The translations under genes and the position numbers were made by a program. From contig JAFUGM010000056.1 in assembly GCA_017469355.1 (NCBI GenBank), positions 46,585 to 110,584 on the forward strand: a stretch of DNA of 64,000 nt. Direction: 5' to 3'. Below the pieces are notes generated by a model, which made no database searches, was not told the origin of the DNA, and was given only the letters and a program-made list of their open reading frames with translations. Below, piece after piece: positions 54,479 to 62,521 of the stretch. Origin of the DNA: Solobacterium sp. Lineage in GTDB: Bacteria > Bacillota_I > Bacilli_A > Erysipelotrichales > Erysipelotrichaceae. Numbering within the stretch: position 1 is the stretch's first letter; each line of letters starts with the position of its first letter.

Positions 54479-55230
54479 AAACAGAATATTTCAAGGAATA
54501 CAGCAGTAACCTGGGCCGGGATATGGAGTTCAAGGTCTATGGGCATGCGGGGAAACCGGTTCTGGTATTCCCTTCCCAGGATGGCCGGTTCTTCGATTAT
54601 GAAAACCAGGGAATGATTGACTGCGCAAAAGACTATATTGAGGCCGGACGCATTCAGATGTTCTGCTGTGATTCCAACGATATTTATTCCTGGTCCTCCA
54701 CCAGTTGGGATAACCGTGCCCGCATTCAGAGCCAGGAAGCTTATGTGAACTATATCTGCGATGAACTGGTGCCGCGCATCTTCGATATCAATAAAGATGC
54801 CAATGAAGGACACTATGCGGCAGGGATTCTGACCACTGGCTGTTCCATGGGCGGAACACACGCGCTGAACTTCCTGCTGCGCAGACCAGACATCTTCTCT
54901 GGATGTATTGCGCTCTCTGGCGCTTATAATGCCCGCATGTTCTTCGGGGATTACTTTGACGATCTGGTTTATGCCAATTCGCCGGTAGATTACATCAACG
55001 GAATGGCGTATGACCACCCATATGTAGAAATGTATCGCCATCGGGATATCATCCTGTGCTGCGGAAGAGGTGCCTGGGAGCACCCGATGCAGGAAGACAG
55101 TGCCCGCATGAAGGAACTGTTCGAATACAAGAACATTCCCGCATGGGTAGACTTCTGGGGTGATGATGTCGCCCATGACTGGCCATGGTGGAGAAAGCAG
55201 CTCCCCTATTATCTGAATTTTGTCTGCTAG
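54475..55230 (+). CDS. Alpha/beta-hydrolase esterase
   Basis: 251 residues with a GCSMGGTHA nucleophile elbow (Ser about 123 in G-x-S-x-G-G), an Asp in WVDFWGDD and His in DVAHDWPWW. Esterase-D/YjgG-like fold. Likely cleaves ester or thioester made or carried by the ATP-grasp product. Start overlaps the ATP-grasp stop by 4 nt (ATGA), so the two are coupled. Confidence 0.82.
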   Translation: MKTEYFKEYSSNLGRDMEFKVYGHAGKPVLVFPSQDGRFFDYENQGMIDCAKDYIEAGRIQMFCCDSNDIYSWSSTSWDNRARIQSQEAYVNYICDELVPRIFDINKDANEGHYAAGILTTGCSMGGTHALNFLLRRPDIFSGCIALSGAYNARMFFGDYFDDLVYANSPVDYINGMAYDHPYVEMYRHRDIILCCGRGAWEHPMQEDSARMKELFEYKNIPAWVDFWGDDVAHDWPWWRKQLPYYLNFVC

Positions 55231-55249
55231 AGTTTTTGAGGCATTTTGT

Positions 55250-55624
55250 ATGAGTGAAGTGAATCAAACCGGGGAGGAAACCCTGAGTCTGAGTGATCAT
55301 GAACTGTTACTGCGGCTTGCCCAGCAACAGAAAACCGCCATGTGGCATCGCCGTATTATTGCCTACGTGGAGGTTTTAATACTGGTTCTTCTGATTGCGG
55401 TCATCCTGGTGATTGGACCGAAGATGATACGTCTTACCTCCGATATGGCAGACACCCTGGAACGGGTCAATACCCTGGTCGATGAAGCAGAACCGGCCAT
55501 TGAAGGATTCTCTTCCCTTGACTATGAAACGTTGAACGAATCGATCGGAACACTGTCTGAATCCGTAAATCAGTTTTCGGAGTTCATGGGCAGGTTCTCC
55601 TCCTTTGGTTCATTGTTTCGTTAA
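55250..55624 (+). CDS. Small single-pass membrane protein, coiled-coil ectodomain
   Basis: 124 residues: cytoplasmic N-terminus (about 1-37), one membrane helix (about 40-62) and an extracytoplasmic helical part (about 65-124) with heptad-like Leu/Val/Ile spacing. No known family was recognised. Lies between esterase and FHA-ABC genes, with TAATG overlap to the next. A scaffold or membrane anchor is a guess. Confidence 0.7.
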   Translation: MSEVNQTGEETLSLSDHELLLRLAQQQKTAMWHRRIIAYVEVLILVLLIAVILVIGPKMIRLTSDMADTLERVNTLVDEAEPAIEGFSSLDYETLNESIGTLSESVNQFSEFMGRFSSFGSLFR

Positions 55625-55635
55625 TGAGGCAAACC

Positions 55636-57210
55636 ATGAGTGAATCGGTAACTGAAGCACTGGCGGAAGAAGTTTCCGTCAGGAAAAAAGGTGAAACAAC
55701 CACTACCTATAACGACACCTCCATTGCGGATCTCGCTAAACTGACCGCATTGAATGCACGTGGAGATCACGTGCAGTTTTCTCTTGGCGGACGCACGGAA
55801 GTACGCCGTGGTGATACCGCCGCGATCGTAAACGGAGTTCTGACACTCGACTGTGAGTTTCTGGGAGAACCGCAGTTTAAAATTCGCCGGGTCGGAAAGC
55901 GCTGGCTGTTTGAACTCTGCGACCTTTCCAACCGCACCTTCATCAACGCAAAACCTATCCTGTCTTCCGATCCGATTGATCTTACCGACGGATGTCTGAT
56001 TCGGGTATTCTCTGGCCAGGCATCTCAGGTGTTTGTGTTTGAAACCTCCTATGATGAACATGTGGAATGGAAATCCCACCTGCTTCGAAGGGACCGCAAG
56101 CCGCTCACCGTCTATTCTTCCGAGGCGTTACGACAGATGTCGTCTGCTTTAGTGGAACGAAAGGATAAAGAAGACTATCCCCATGCGGTATTCATGAACG
56201 AAGGCGGAAAATGGGTCGTCAAGGACGTGAATATCGACCGGGGAATCTATGTGAATGGGGTAAAGATCACCTCTTCGGCAGTGATTACTCGCTATGATGT
56301 AATTCGAATTGGTTCTACAACCTTCGTTTATCTGCCTGGCCGCTTAGTCTATAACCTGGCCAGCGGATTCCGTAAAAACCTGATTATCAGTATTGCGGAA
56401 CGCAATGTGAATATTTCATTCACAAAAAAGAAAACCCTGCTTAAGGATATCTCCCTGACTATTGAACCAGGTCAGCTGGTGATGTTGTTGGGAGGGTCAG
56501 GTGCTGGAAAAACCACCTTCATCAATGCGGTATCCGGCTATGAACCGGCCGATGCCAAGGTATTAAACGGCGGCGTGGATGTATACGAAAACTATAAACA
56601 GATGAAATATGAAATCGGGGTCGTGCCCCAGCAGGATCTGCTTCGGGGAACGGATACCGTTTATATGACGCTTCTGAACTCCGCGGAACTTCGCCTTCCT
56701 ACCAGCTATACCGATAAGGAAATAAAGGAACGTGTAGATGCGGTGCTGAACGAGTTTGGACTTTATGCGTCAAGAAATAATCTTGTGAAAAATATGTCCG
56801 GTGGTCAGAGAAAACGGCTGTCCATCGCTTGCGAGTATATCGGAGACCCTTCCCTGTTCATTCTCGATGAACCGGACTCTGGTCTTGATGGGGTCATCGC
56901 AAGAGAACTGGTAGAACGGTTACGCCGGATCGCTGACAGCGGTAAGATTGTCATTGTAATCACGCATACGCCAGATCGGGTTATTGACCTCTTCGATCAC
57001 ATCATCGTACTGGCAAAAGATTCCAATCATATCGGTCGGTTAGCATATTACGGAACTGTGGACGGCGCAAGAAAGTTCTTCGGAAAGAAGAAGATGGAAG
57101 ATATCGTCAAAGTCATCAACTCCAAGGAAGAAGGTGGCGAAGGCCGGGCAGATGAGATGATTGAGAAATATCAGGAACTAAGAAAGTCGCAGGACTCCAG
57201 CCATGACTAG
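55636..57210 (+). CDS. ABC transporter ATPase with tandem N-terminal FHA domains (ABCG type)
   Basis: 524 residues. Two FHA-like domains: about 45-145 (WLFELCDLSNRTFINAKPI) and about 175-245 (RGIYVNGVKI, YDVIRIGSTTFVY). Then an ABCG ATPase: Walker A GGSGAGKTT (about 288-296), signature MSGGQRKRLSIA and Walker B LFILDEPDSGLD. FHA domains read phospho-Thr, so activity may be tuned by a Ser/Thr kinase, as in mycobacterial Rv1747. No kinase is in the window. GAGG before ATG 55636. Permease is in the next gene. Confidence 0.88.
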   Translation: MSESVTEALAEEVSVRKKGETTTTYNDTSIADLAKLTALNARGDHVQFSLGGRTEVRRGDTAAIVNGVLTLDCEFLGEPQFKIRRVGKRWLFELCDLSNRTFINAKPILSSDPIDLTDGCLIRVFSGQASQVFVFETSYDEHVEWKSHLLRRDRKPLTVYSSEALRQMSSALVERKDKEDYPHAVFMNEGGKWVVKDVNIDRGIYVNGVKITSSAVITRYDVIRIGSTTFVYLPGRLVYNLASGFRKNLIISIAERNVNISFTKKKTLLKDISLTIEPGQLVMLLGGSGAGKTTFINAVSGYEPADAKVLNGGVDVYENYKQMKYEIGVVPQQDLLRGTDTVYMTLLNSAELRLPTSYTDKEIKERVDAVLNEFGLYASRNNLVKNMSGGQRKRLSIACEYIGDPSLFILDEPDSGLDGVIARELVERLRRIADSGKIVIVITHTPDRVIDLFDHIIVLAKDSNHIGRLAYYGTVDGARKFFGKKKMEDIVKVINSKEEGGEGRADEMIEKYQELRKSQDSSHD

Positions 57211-58147
57211 TTTTTCCGAAACAAACAGTAAGCCCATCAAGCATACCGAACGGTTCGGACAGATTGGCATTTATCTTGGAAAACTGTTCCGGATCTTCAT
57301 GAACGAAAAGAACTGGAAAGTCTTCCCGATGGCAGCGATCGTATCTGCGATTGTGGCTTCCGTCTGTAACAATGTTTTTGTGAATATGGAAGGCACTCAG
57401 GTAGGTGCCCTGGCGTTCTCCTGTGTATGTATCTGGAATGGCTTCTTCAATAGTATTCAGACGGTATGTAAGGAGCGTCCGATCATCAAGCGCGAACATC
57501 GTGCCGGCATGTATATCAGTTCCTATATTGTGGCTCATATGATCTATCAGGCGGTGCTCTGTGTTGGGCAGACAATCATCCAACTGGTGGTCTACCAGCT
57601 GTCTGGGTTCCCGTTTCCAGAGCAGGGAATCATCGCCGGGTCATTCCTGCTGGATTTTGGCATCACGTTATTTCTGATCACCTATGCAGCAGATATGTTG
57701 GCGTTAATGGTCTCCTGTATTGTAAAGACGACAACCACCGCCATGACTGTGGTTCCCTTCCTGCTTATTATCCAGCTGATCTTCTCTGGGGTTGCTTTCC
57801 CGCTTGTGGGGATCGCAGATTCCATCTCCGAGTTCACGATCAGTAAGTGGGGTATTCGTACCATCTGTACGGTCGCCAACTACAACGCATTGCCATCGGT
57901 GACGCTGTATGCGGCAGTAAATAAACTGACTACGATACCGGAAGTCTCCATGGTTTATAAATACCTGCGTGAATCTGAATTCTGGGAGCTGATCGGTGAA
58001 ACATCCCGGCAGAATCTGATGGACAGTTCTTATGTGTATACCCTGGCCAATATCAGAAAAGAATGGCTGATCCTGGCAGGGATGTCGATTGGGTTCGCTC
58101 TGATTGGAATGTTGTTTCTTCAGTTCATTGATAAGGATCGTCGTTGA
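57203..58147 (+). CDS. ABC-2-type permease partner of the FHA-ABC ATPase
   Basis: 314 residues: a cytoplasmic N-terminus and about six membrane helices with the ABC-2/ABCG pattern. Overlaps the ATPase gene by 8 nt and ends the operon before a strong terminator. Most likely exports a lipid-linked or polar molecule; substrate is unknown. Confidence 0.85.
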   Translation: MTSFSETNSKPIKHTERFGQIGIYLGKLFRIFMNEKNWKVFPMAAIVSAIVASVCNNVFVNMEGTQVGALAFSCVCIWNGFFNSIQTVCKERPIIKREHRAGMYISSYIVAHMIYQAVLCVGQTIIQLVVYQLSGFPFPEQGIIAGSFLLDFGITLFLITYAADMLALMVSCIVKTTTTAMTVVPFLLIIQLIFSGVAFPLVGIADSISEFTISKWGIRTICTVANYNALPSVTLYAAVNKLTTIPEVSMVYKYLRESEFWELIGETSRQNLMDSSYVYTLANIRKEWLILAGMSIGFALIGMLFLQFIDKDRR

Positions 58148-58154
58148 CCAAAAG

Positions 58155-58182
58155 CGTGCTATAATCAGATAGCACGTTTTCT
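58155..58182 (+). terminator. Terminator of the FHA-ABC operon, carrying an internal extended -10
   Basis: CGTGCTAT/ATAGCACG, 8-bp stem, 6-nt loop, then T4. The hairpin also reads TGCTATAAT (58157-58165), an extended -10 element about 20 nt before the tRNA. Confidence 0.78.
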
Positions 58183-58185
58183 TCT

Positions 58186-58267
58186 GCGGGTGTGGTGAAA
58201 TGGCAGACACGATAGACTTAGAATCTATTGGGCAACCCCCGTGCAGGTTCAAGTCCTGTCACCCGCA
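58186..58267 (+). tRNA. tRNA-Leu (anticodon UAG)
   Basis: GCGGGTG..CACCCGC acceptor stem with discriminator A at 58267, D arm, anticodon loop CUUAGAA, a long variable arm, and GGTTCAAGTCC T-loop. Class II structure and UAG anticodon mean leucine, reading CUN codons. CCA is not encoded. Starts 4 nt past the preceding terminator. Confidence 0.97.
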
Positions 58268-58336
58268 TCTAACAGTGCCGATTTGAACCTACCAATTAAG
58301 ATCATCAAATCTTATGTAATGGTATTCTTCGAATTG

Positions 58337-58662
58337 ATCAGGTAGGTAGTTGGAAGTGATAAATTTATCACTTCCAACTATTTTCCCTCCCACACCACCG
58401 GAGATGCCGTTCGGCGTCCGGCGGTTCAAATCCCCACAAACTGTAACTGAATCGTGTGATGTTTCTTGTAGTAATGGTCTGACATGAATATCAGACCTTT
58501 TCTTTTAAGATGATCATTCCGGATCCATCGCCCGAGATATTTTCCCATGACATAGATCCCTTTTCTGCTGTTGGCACATCGCCATGCCCAGTTTTTAGGC
58601 ATGTCCAGTTTGATTAGGCTCTTATATCTCTTTCGGTTCGTCTTCCACTGCTTCCAGAACAT
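58337..58662 (-). mobile_element. Group II intron remnant: RT C-terminus, domains V and VI
   Basis: Minus strand: the reading frame from 58662 to 58426 gives 78 residues matching the C-terminal maturase/DNA-binding end of group II intron proteins (FWKQWKTNRKRYKSLIKL, CANSRKGIYVM). Right after the stop lies a domain V-like hairpin (58394-58425, CGC catalytic-type triad, GAAC tetraloop) followed by GGTGTGGGAGG and a domain VI hairpin (58348-58379) and ACCTACCTGAT, typical of an intron 3' end. The 5' part, domains I-III and the RT core, is missing. Most likely a dead remnant. Confidence 0.8.
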
Positions 58663-58725
58663 ATGCGTAGATGTAATCGGATATTACCATCTATTTCAAT
58701 CATGATGTGTTTTGTTTTATGTCTT

Positions 58726-59130
58726 CTATACTATGTTGCCGACATATGCAAGAATACTAAGCATGCCTGATACGCCATAATATTCAACATCAGAAGGATT
58801 AAGGCAATTCATCCACGTCTGATCTAGTAGGTCAGTCGTGGTACTCTTGCTGGAGTAATAGATATATAAGCAATCATCAATAGCCCAAAACGGAACTGTA
58901 CTATAACCTATATCACCTGCACCGATAACAAATGTAGTGTTTTTCGGGCAATTATTTTGGTTCAGTCCCAAGGGTATCAGACTATTCTGATAAACTGAAC
59001 AACCATTTTCTTGCGCTAATTGATTTCTTACAACTTGAACGTCACGATCAATAGCTGCAACACCCGCAAGATTGAAATAGTCAACGCTACCTGGGCGCAG
59101 TTTCGCAATCAATTCATCCAATTTATTCAT
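58726..59130 (-). pseudogene. Type I restriction specificity subunit (hsdS) fragment
   Basis: 134 residues: MNKLDELIAKLRPGSVDYF, then TTFVIGAGDIGYSTVPFW, the HsdS first target-recognition domain. About a third of a normal HsdS (about 400 residues), with the distal part replaced by unrelated sequence and a repeat of the NPSDVEYYGV type. Part of a decayed restriction locus. Not functional alone. Confidence 0.72.
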
Positions 59131-59143
59131 CTATCCTGTCCCT

Positions 59144-60268
59144 TTACAATCCAAGTTCATCGATTTGCTTTAACAAGAACGATTCCAGTTGCTCCCTGTC
59201 AGGAAGTTGAAGAAGATACGTCGAGACAAATAATTGGTTATCCATCCCGGATAGAGCATACTCCACCATTTTCTTTCCTTTGCGGGTACAAAGGAGAATC
59301 CCAATCGGCGGATTATCCCCAGGAACCATCTCATTTTCTTTGTAATATCCCACATAGGAGTTCAACTGACCCAAATATTCATGACTGAATTCATCATTTT
59401 TCAGTTCTACAATTACGCTGCAGTGAAGAAGCCGATTATAAAAAACCAAATCCGGGAAATAATAATCCCCATCGATCATAATTCGCTTCTGCCTTGCTTC
59501 AAAGCAGAAACCACGTCCCAGTTCCAGGATGAATTCCTGCAAATGATCGATCAAAGCCTGTTCCAGATCAGACTCTGTTACAGCTTCCTTCGCGTCTAAA
59601 CCCAGGAATTCCAACGTCATCGGCTCCCGAATCGACAGTGTCTCTTCTGTACCTACTGTGCTGGAAATCAGTAGCTCCGGCTTTTTACTGATACCTGCTC
59701 TGACATATAGATTCGTGGCGATCTGTCTTTTTAATTCTCTGACGCTCCATGTTCCACGGATGCACTCAAACTCATAGAAATAACGCTCAAGAGGATCATC
59801 CAACGTCATGATTTGCCGCAAATGTGTAAACGAAAGATGTGTGAGCAGCACTTCCGGATCCGTTTGGAATCTGTGATTCTGCGAATCACGTTTCTTCCCG
59901 GCAGGTATAGAAACAGTTTCTGCTGGCACTTCAGACGGAAGGGAGTGTACTTGCTCACCTGTTATCCTGGTCAATCTGTGATTCACTGAATCACAAATCT
60001 GAGGATATTTCAGATAGAAAATCCTGCAAAGATTCAACACAGTACGATCAAGGCCTTTGATACTGAGTTTCTCAGACAATGTTTCCAGAAGTCCAGTTCC
60101 GTATGCAGCTCTGTCACTTCCATTCTGCTCAAATTCAACAATATAATACCCAATCACCCAGTTTCGTATGGTAAGAAGCTGATTAACTGCGCTCTTTGCA
60201 TATCCACCGGTCTGATTGTGAAGTCTGACAATATTGTCAACAAGAATATCAAGTGAATTGTTTGTCAT
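59144..60268 (-). CDS. DUF1016 (YhcG-type) PDDEXK nuclease-domain protein
   Basis: 374 residues: N-terminal DUF1016_N helical region (about 10-90) and a C-terminal PDDEXK-like domain (YFPDLVFYNRLLHCSVIVELK with Asp and E-x-K; then GQLNSYVGYY). The family is often found next to type I restriction genes and its exact role is not established. It is intact, between hsdM and hsdS fragments, and its start overlaps the hsdM end by 20 nt. Confidence 0.85.
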   Translation of the reverse strand: MTNNSLDILVDNIVRLHNQTGGYAKSAVNQLLTIRNWVIGYYIVEFEQNGSDRAAYGTGLLETLSEKLSIKGLDRTVLNLCRIFYLKYPQICDSVNHRLTRITGEQVHSLPSEVPAETVSIPAGKKRDSQNHRFQTDPEVLLTHLSFTHLRQIMTLDDPLERYFYEFECIRGTWSVRELKRQIATNLYVRAGISKKPELLISSTVGTEETLSIREPMTLEFLGLDAKEAVTESDLEQALIDHLQEFILELGRGFCFEARQKRIMIDGDYYFPDLVFYNRLLHCSVIVELKNDEFSHEYLGQLNSYVGYYKENEMVPGDNPPIGILLCTRKGKKMVEYALSGMDNQLFVSTYLLQLPDREQLESFLLKQIDELGL

Positions 60269-60470
60269 CCTGGTCTCCCTCTATCTCTGCAATGATCTTA
60301 TCAATCTCGTCCCGGAGCATTTACTCCCTGGCAACGATCTCCCGGACCTGAGAATTCAGCTTTCCAATATCAATCTTTTCTCTGGTATCCTCGGTTTTAA
60401 CATAGGCGGAAACAGAGAGATTGCAGTCATTACCAGCAATCTCGTCGTAAGTGGCGAGGCGCGAGAAATG
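60249..60470 (-). pseudogene. Type I methyltransferase (hsdM) C-terminal fragment
   Basis: The frame reads LATYDEIAGNDCNLSVSAYV, EKIDIGKLNSQVREIVARE, stop, MLRDEIDKIIAEIEGDQDDKQFT, stop at 60249. That is the C-terminal end of HsdM with one in-frame TAA (60321-60323) where CAA (Gln) would fit. The upstream rest of HsdM is missing. It explains why DUF1016 begins inside this region. Confidence 0.72.
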
Positions 60471-60479
60471 TGGTTTTTT

Positions 60480-61150
60480 ACACGCACATTTCGGTATAAA
60501 CAAACGCCGCTTCGCTTTGAACCGAACAGCGTTTCAGCTCGATCGTGCTTGTCGATCGGGTTTCATAATATTCTTTCCATTTAGCGCCAGTTGATATGTT
60601 CCGGGTATAACTCTGTCCGTTCATGTATCTGTGTATGCGAACCGTTTTAGGCAGTTTCCGCGAAACAATTCTACACCACGAACTACGATTCATCACCTAC
60701 CTGAAGGAACGAGTTTTCTTGCGGACATAACATCAAACTATCAGCGCTCCTTACGTTTATATTCTACTCGAGTTTTATATATACCCTTATGTTCAACGAA
60801 GAGATTCGTGCTATTTTGCCGAATGCATTTATGCTTATATGACGAAGACGCTTGCTATAGTTTGAAACAGCACTAATTGCATAACAATCACACAAATCTA
60901 TCGCATTTGCGCTACGCATGGTTCTTCCATATTTCGGATATTTCGTCTTATTTTTTGGCTAGGTAAAATAGGACTAAGCGGTTGAAAAAAATCTCTATTT
61001 TTTTGTGAAAAGCAACTATGGTAACGGATGAATTGACATTCGGTGAATATCATTGAACAAAAACAATGAGTTTTACATTTTGTGCATTATTCACCGCATG
61101 TATCATTCACAAATATACATTTTTTGCTACTTTTGTGAAAATAGATTCAG
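60480..61150. other. AT-rich intergenic stretch without recognised genes
   Basis: About 700 bases between the hsdM fragment and the AAA ATPase. A short minus-strand open frame (60478-60696) has no recognisable family. The right part repeats TTTTGTGAAAA at 61001-61011 and 61131-61141, with an inverted ATTCACAAAT-like copy near 61105. No tRNA, IS end or CRISPR was seen. Confidence 0.5.
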
Positions 61151-61151
61151 C

Positions 61152-61186
61152 ATCATTTTGCACACAAAATGATATTTTGATAAAAT
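61152..61186 (+). promoter_or_regulatory. Promoter and 22-bp palindromic operator of the AAA ATPase
   Basis: ATCATTTTG/CAAAATGAT perfect inverted repeat around CACA (61152-61173). TTGCAC (61158-61163) and TAAAAT (61181-61186) with a 17-bp spacer make a plausible promoter with the operator on its -35. Confidence 0.55.
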
Positions 61187-61206
61187 TTGGAAAAGAAAGG
61201 CATATT

Positions 61207-62424
61207 ATGAAGCTTATACGTGAACAATACCTGAAACAAATCAGGCCATACTATGATTCCGATATTATCAAAGTGATTACCGGCGTGCGCAGATCTGGAA
61301 AGTCCGTATTACTTGAAACAATAAGAGATGAACTGATCCAACGAGGCATAAGTGGCGAGCAAATCATATATATCAATCTTGAAGATCTGGATTATGAATA
61401 CATCCGAAATGCATCAGATCTGAATGAAGAAATCAAGCATCGAATAAATGGTAAGGAAAAGTATTATATTTTCCTTGATGAGGTTCAGCATGTGCAGGAA
61501 TTTGAGAAGGCTCTTGCCTCATTCAGAGCGACTCTCAATACATCTTTATTCGTGACAGGAAGTAACTCAACATTATTATCCGGTGAATTGGCAACGCTTC
61601 TTACAGGCCGCACGGTAGAATTTGAGATCATGCCATTTTCTTTTAGAGAAATGAAAGATTATTACATACTAAATAATATTCCATGGAATGATGATCTTTT
61701 TTATGACTATCTCAAATGGGGAGGCTTCCCTCTCCGGTTTGATTACAGGAGTGAATCAGCCATTCAAAAGTATTTATCCAGTCTTTATGAAAGCATTATC
61801 AACCGGGATATCGTAAATAAAAGCAAGAGTATTGATAAGCAGGCATTCATGGATATTTCACTTTATATACTTGCAAATGCCGGTAAAGAATTATCAATCG
61901 ACAATATTGTTAAGGAGTATGGCAAGTACAATAAATCAATTAGCAAGCGAACTATATACAACTATTTAGAACGCATGAAAAAAGCTTATCTCATTCATAG
62001 CGTGGGAAGATATAACATTACCGGGAAAGCCGCACTTTCAAATAAAGAAAAACAATATGCAGTGGATATGGGGTTTCGTACAATTAACACCAATACCATC
62101 AACTATGAAGACACGTTTTTCCTGGAAAACATAATTTTTAACGAATTGCTCGCGCGAGGCTATAACGTTTTTGCGGGAAAAACTTATAGAGGAGAGATCG
62201 ATTTTGTTGCGGTAAAGGACTCCCGCAAATGCTTTATCCAGGTTTGTTATCTCCTGGCAAGTGAGGAAACGATCAAAAGAGAGTTTGGGGCTTACCGCAA
62301 GATTACAGACGCCTCCCCCAAGTATGTCCTATCCCTTGATAAGATCAATATGAGCCATGATGGCATCGTTCATTTGAATATTATCGACTTCCTATTAGGC
62401 AAAGAAGACTTATTGTTGACTTGA
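61207..62424 (+). CDS. AAA_14/DUF4143-family ATPase
   Basis: 405 residues. P-loop ITGVRRSGKSVLLE (about 24-34), Walker B YYIFLDEVQ, then a DUF4143 C-terminal domain with a EID...Q PDDEXK-like pattern (YRGEIDFVAVKDSRKCFIQV). The family is common in host-associated bacteria, function unknown. ATG 61207 has AAAGG; an in-frame ATG 141 nt upstream lies in the promoter region and is rejected. Palindromic operator upstream. Confidence 0.82.
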   Translation: MKLIREQYLKQIRPYYDSDIIKVITGVRRSGKSVLLETIRDELIQRGISGEQIIYINLEDLDYEYIRNASDLNEEIKHRINGKEKYYIFLDEVQHVQEFEKALASFRATLNTSLFVTGSNSTLLSGELATLLTGRTVEFEIMPFSFREMKDYYILNNIPWNDDLFYDYLKWGGFPLRFDYRSESAIQKYLSSLYESIINRDIVNKSKSIDKQAFMDISLYILANAGKELSIDNIVKEYGKYNKSISKRTIYNYLERMKKAYLIHSVGRYNITGKAALSNKEKQYAVDMGFRTINTNTINYEDTFFLENIIFNELLARGYNVFAGKTYRGEIDFVAVKDSRKCFIQVCYLLASEETIKREFGAYRKITDASPKYVLSLDKINMSHDGIVHLNIIDFLLGKEDLLLT

Positions 62425-62465
62425 GATTGATGTCTGGTGCGAAGTGAAATAACAAACTCTATGCA

Positions 62466-62489
62466 GAAAAAGGAATCTGTCCCCTTCCT
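62466..62489 (-). terminator. Weak terminator after the second AAA ATPase gene
   Basis: AGGAA/TTCCT stem with T5 on the minus strand. The short stem makes it uncertain. Confidence 0.3.
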
Positions 62490-62521
62490 GCTATCAGGTG
62501 TCCTTGCAAAATAGGTAGACC

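Noticed and set aside
54400..55176. Minus-strand open frame opposite the esterase gene.
   Set aside because: The + strand has catalytic motifs, start overlaps and operon context. The minus frame has none.
58348..58379. Perfect 32-nt palindrome first taken as a tRNA terminator.
   Set aside because: It lies where the domain VI hairpin of the group II intron remnant is expected, after the GGTGTGGGAGG segment, and no T-run follows it.
58390..58435. tRNA T-arm-like sequence (GGTTCAAATCC) taken as an attachment-site copy.
   Set aside because: Its stem does not pair and the stretch is better explained as intron domain V.
60478..60696. Short minus-strand open frame upstream of the hsdM fragment.
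   Set aside because: 72 codons, no ribosome binding site, no recognisable family and unusual composition.
61066..61206. N-terminal extension of the AAA_14 ATPase.
   Set aside because: It includes the promoter and operator; conserved sequence starts at 61207.
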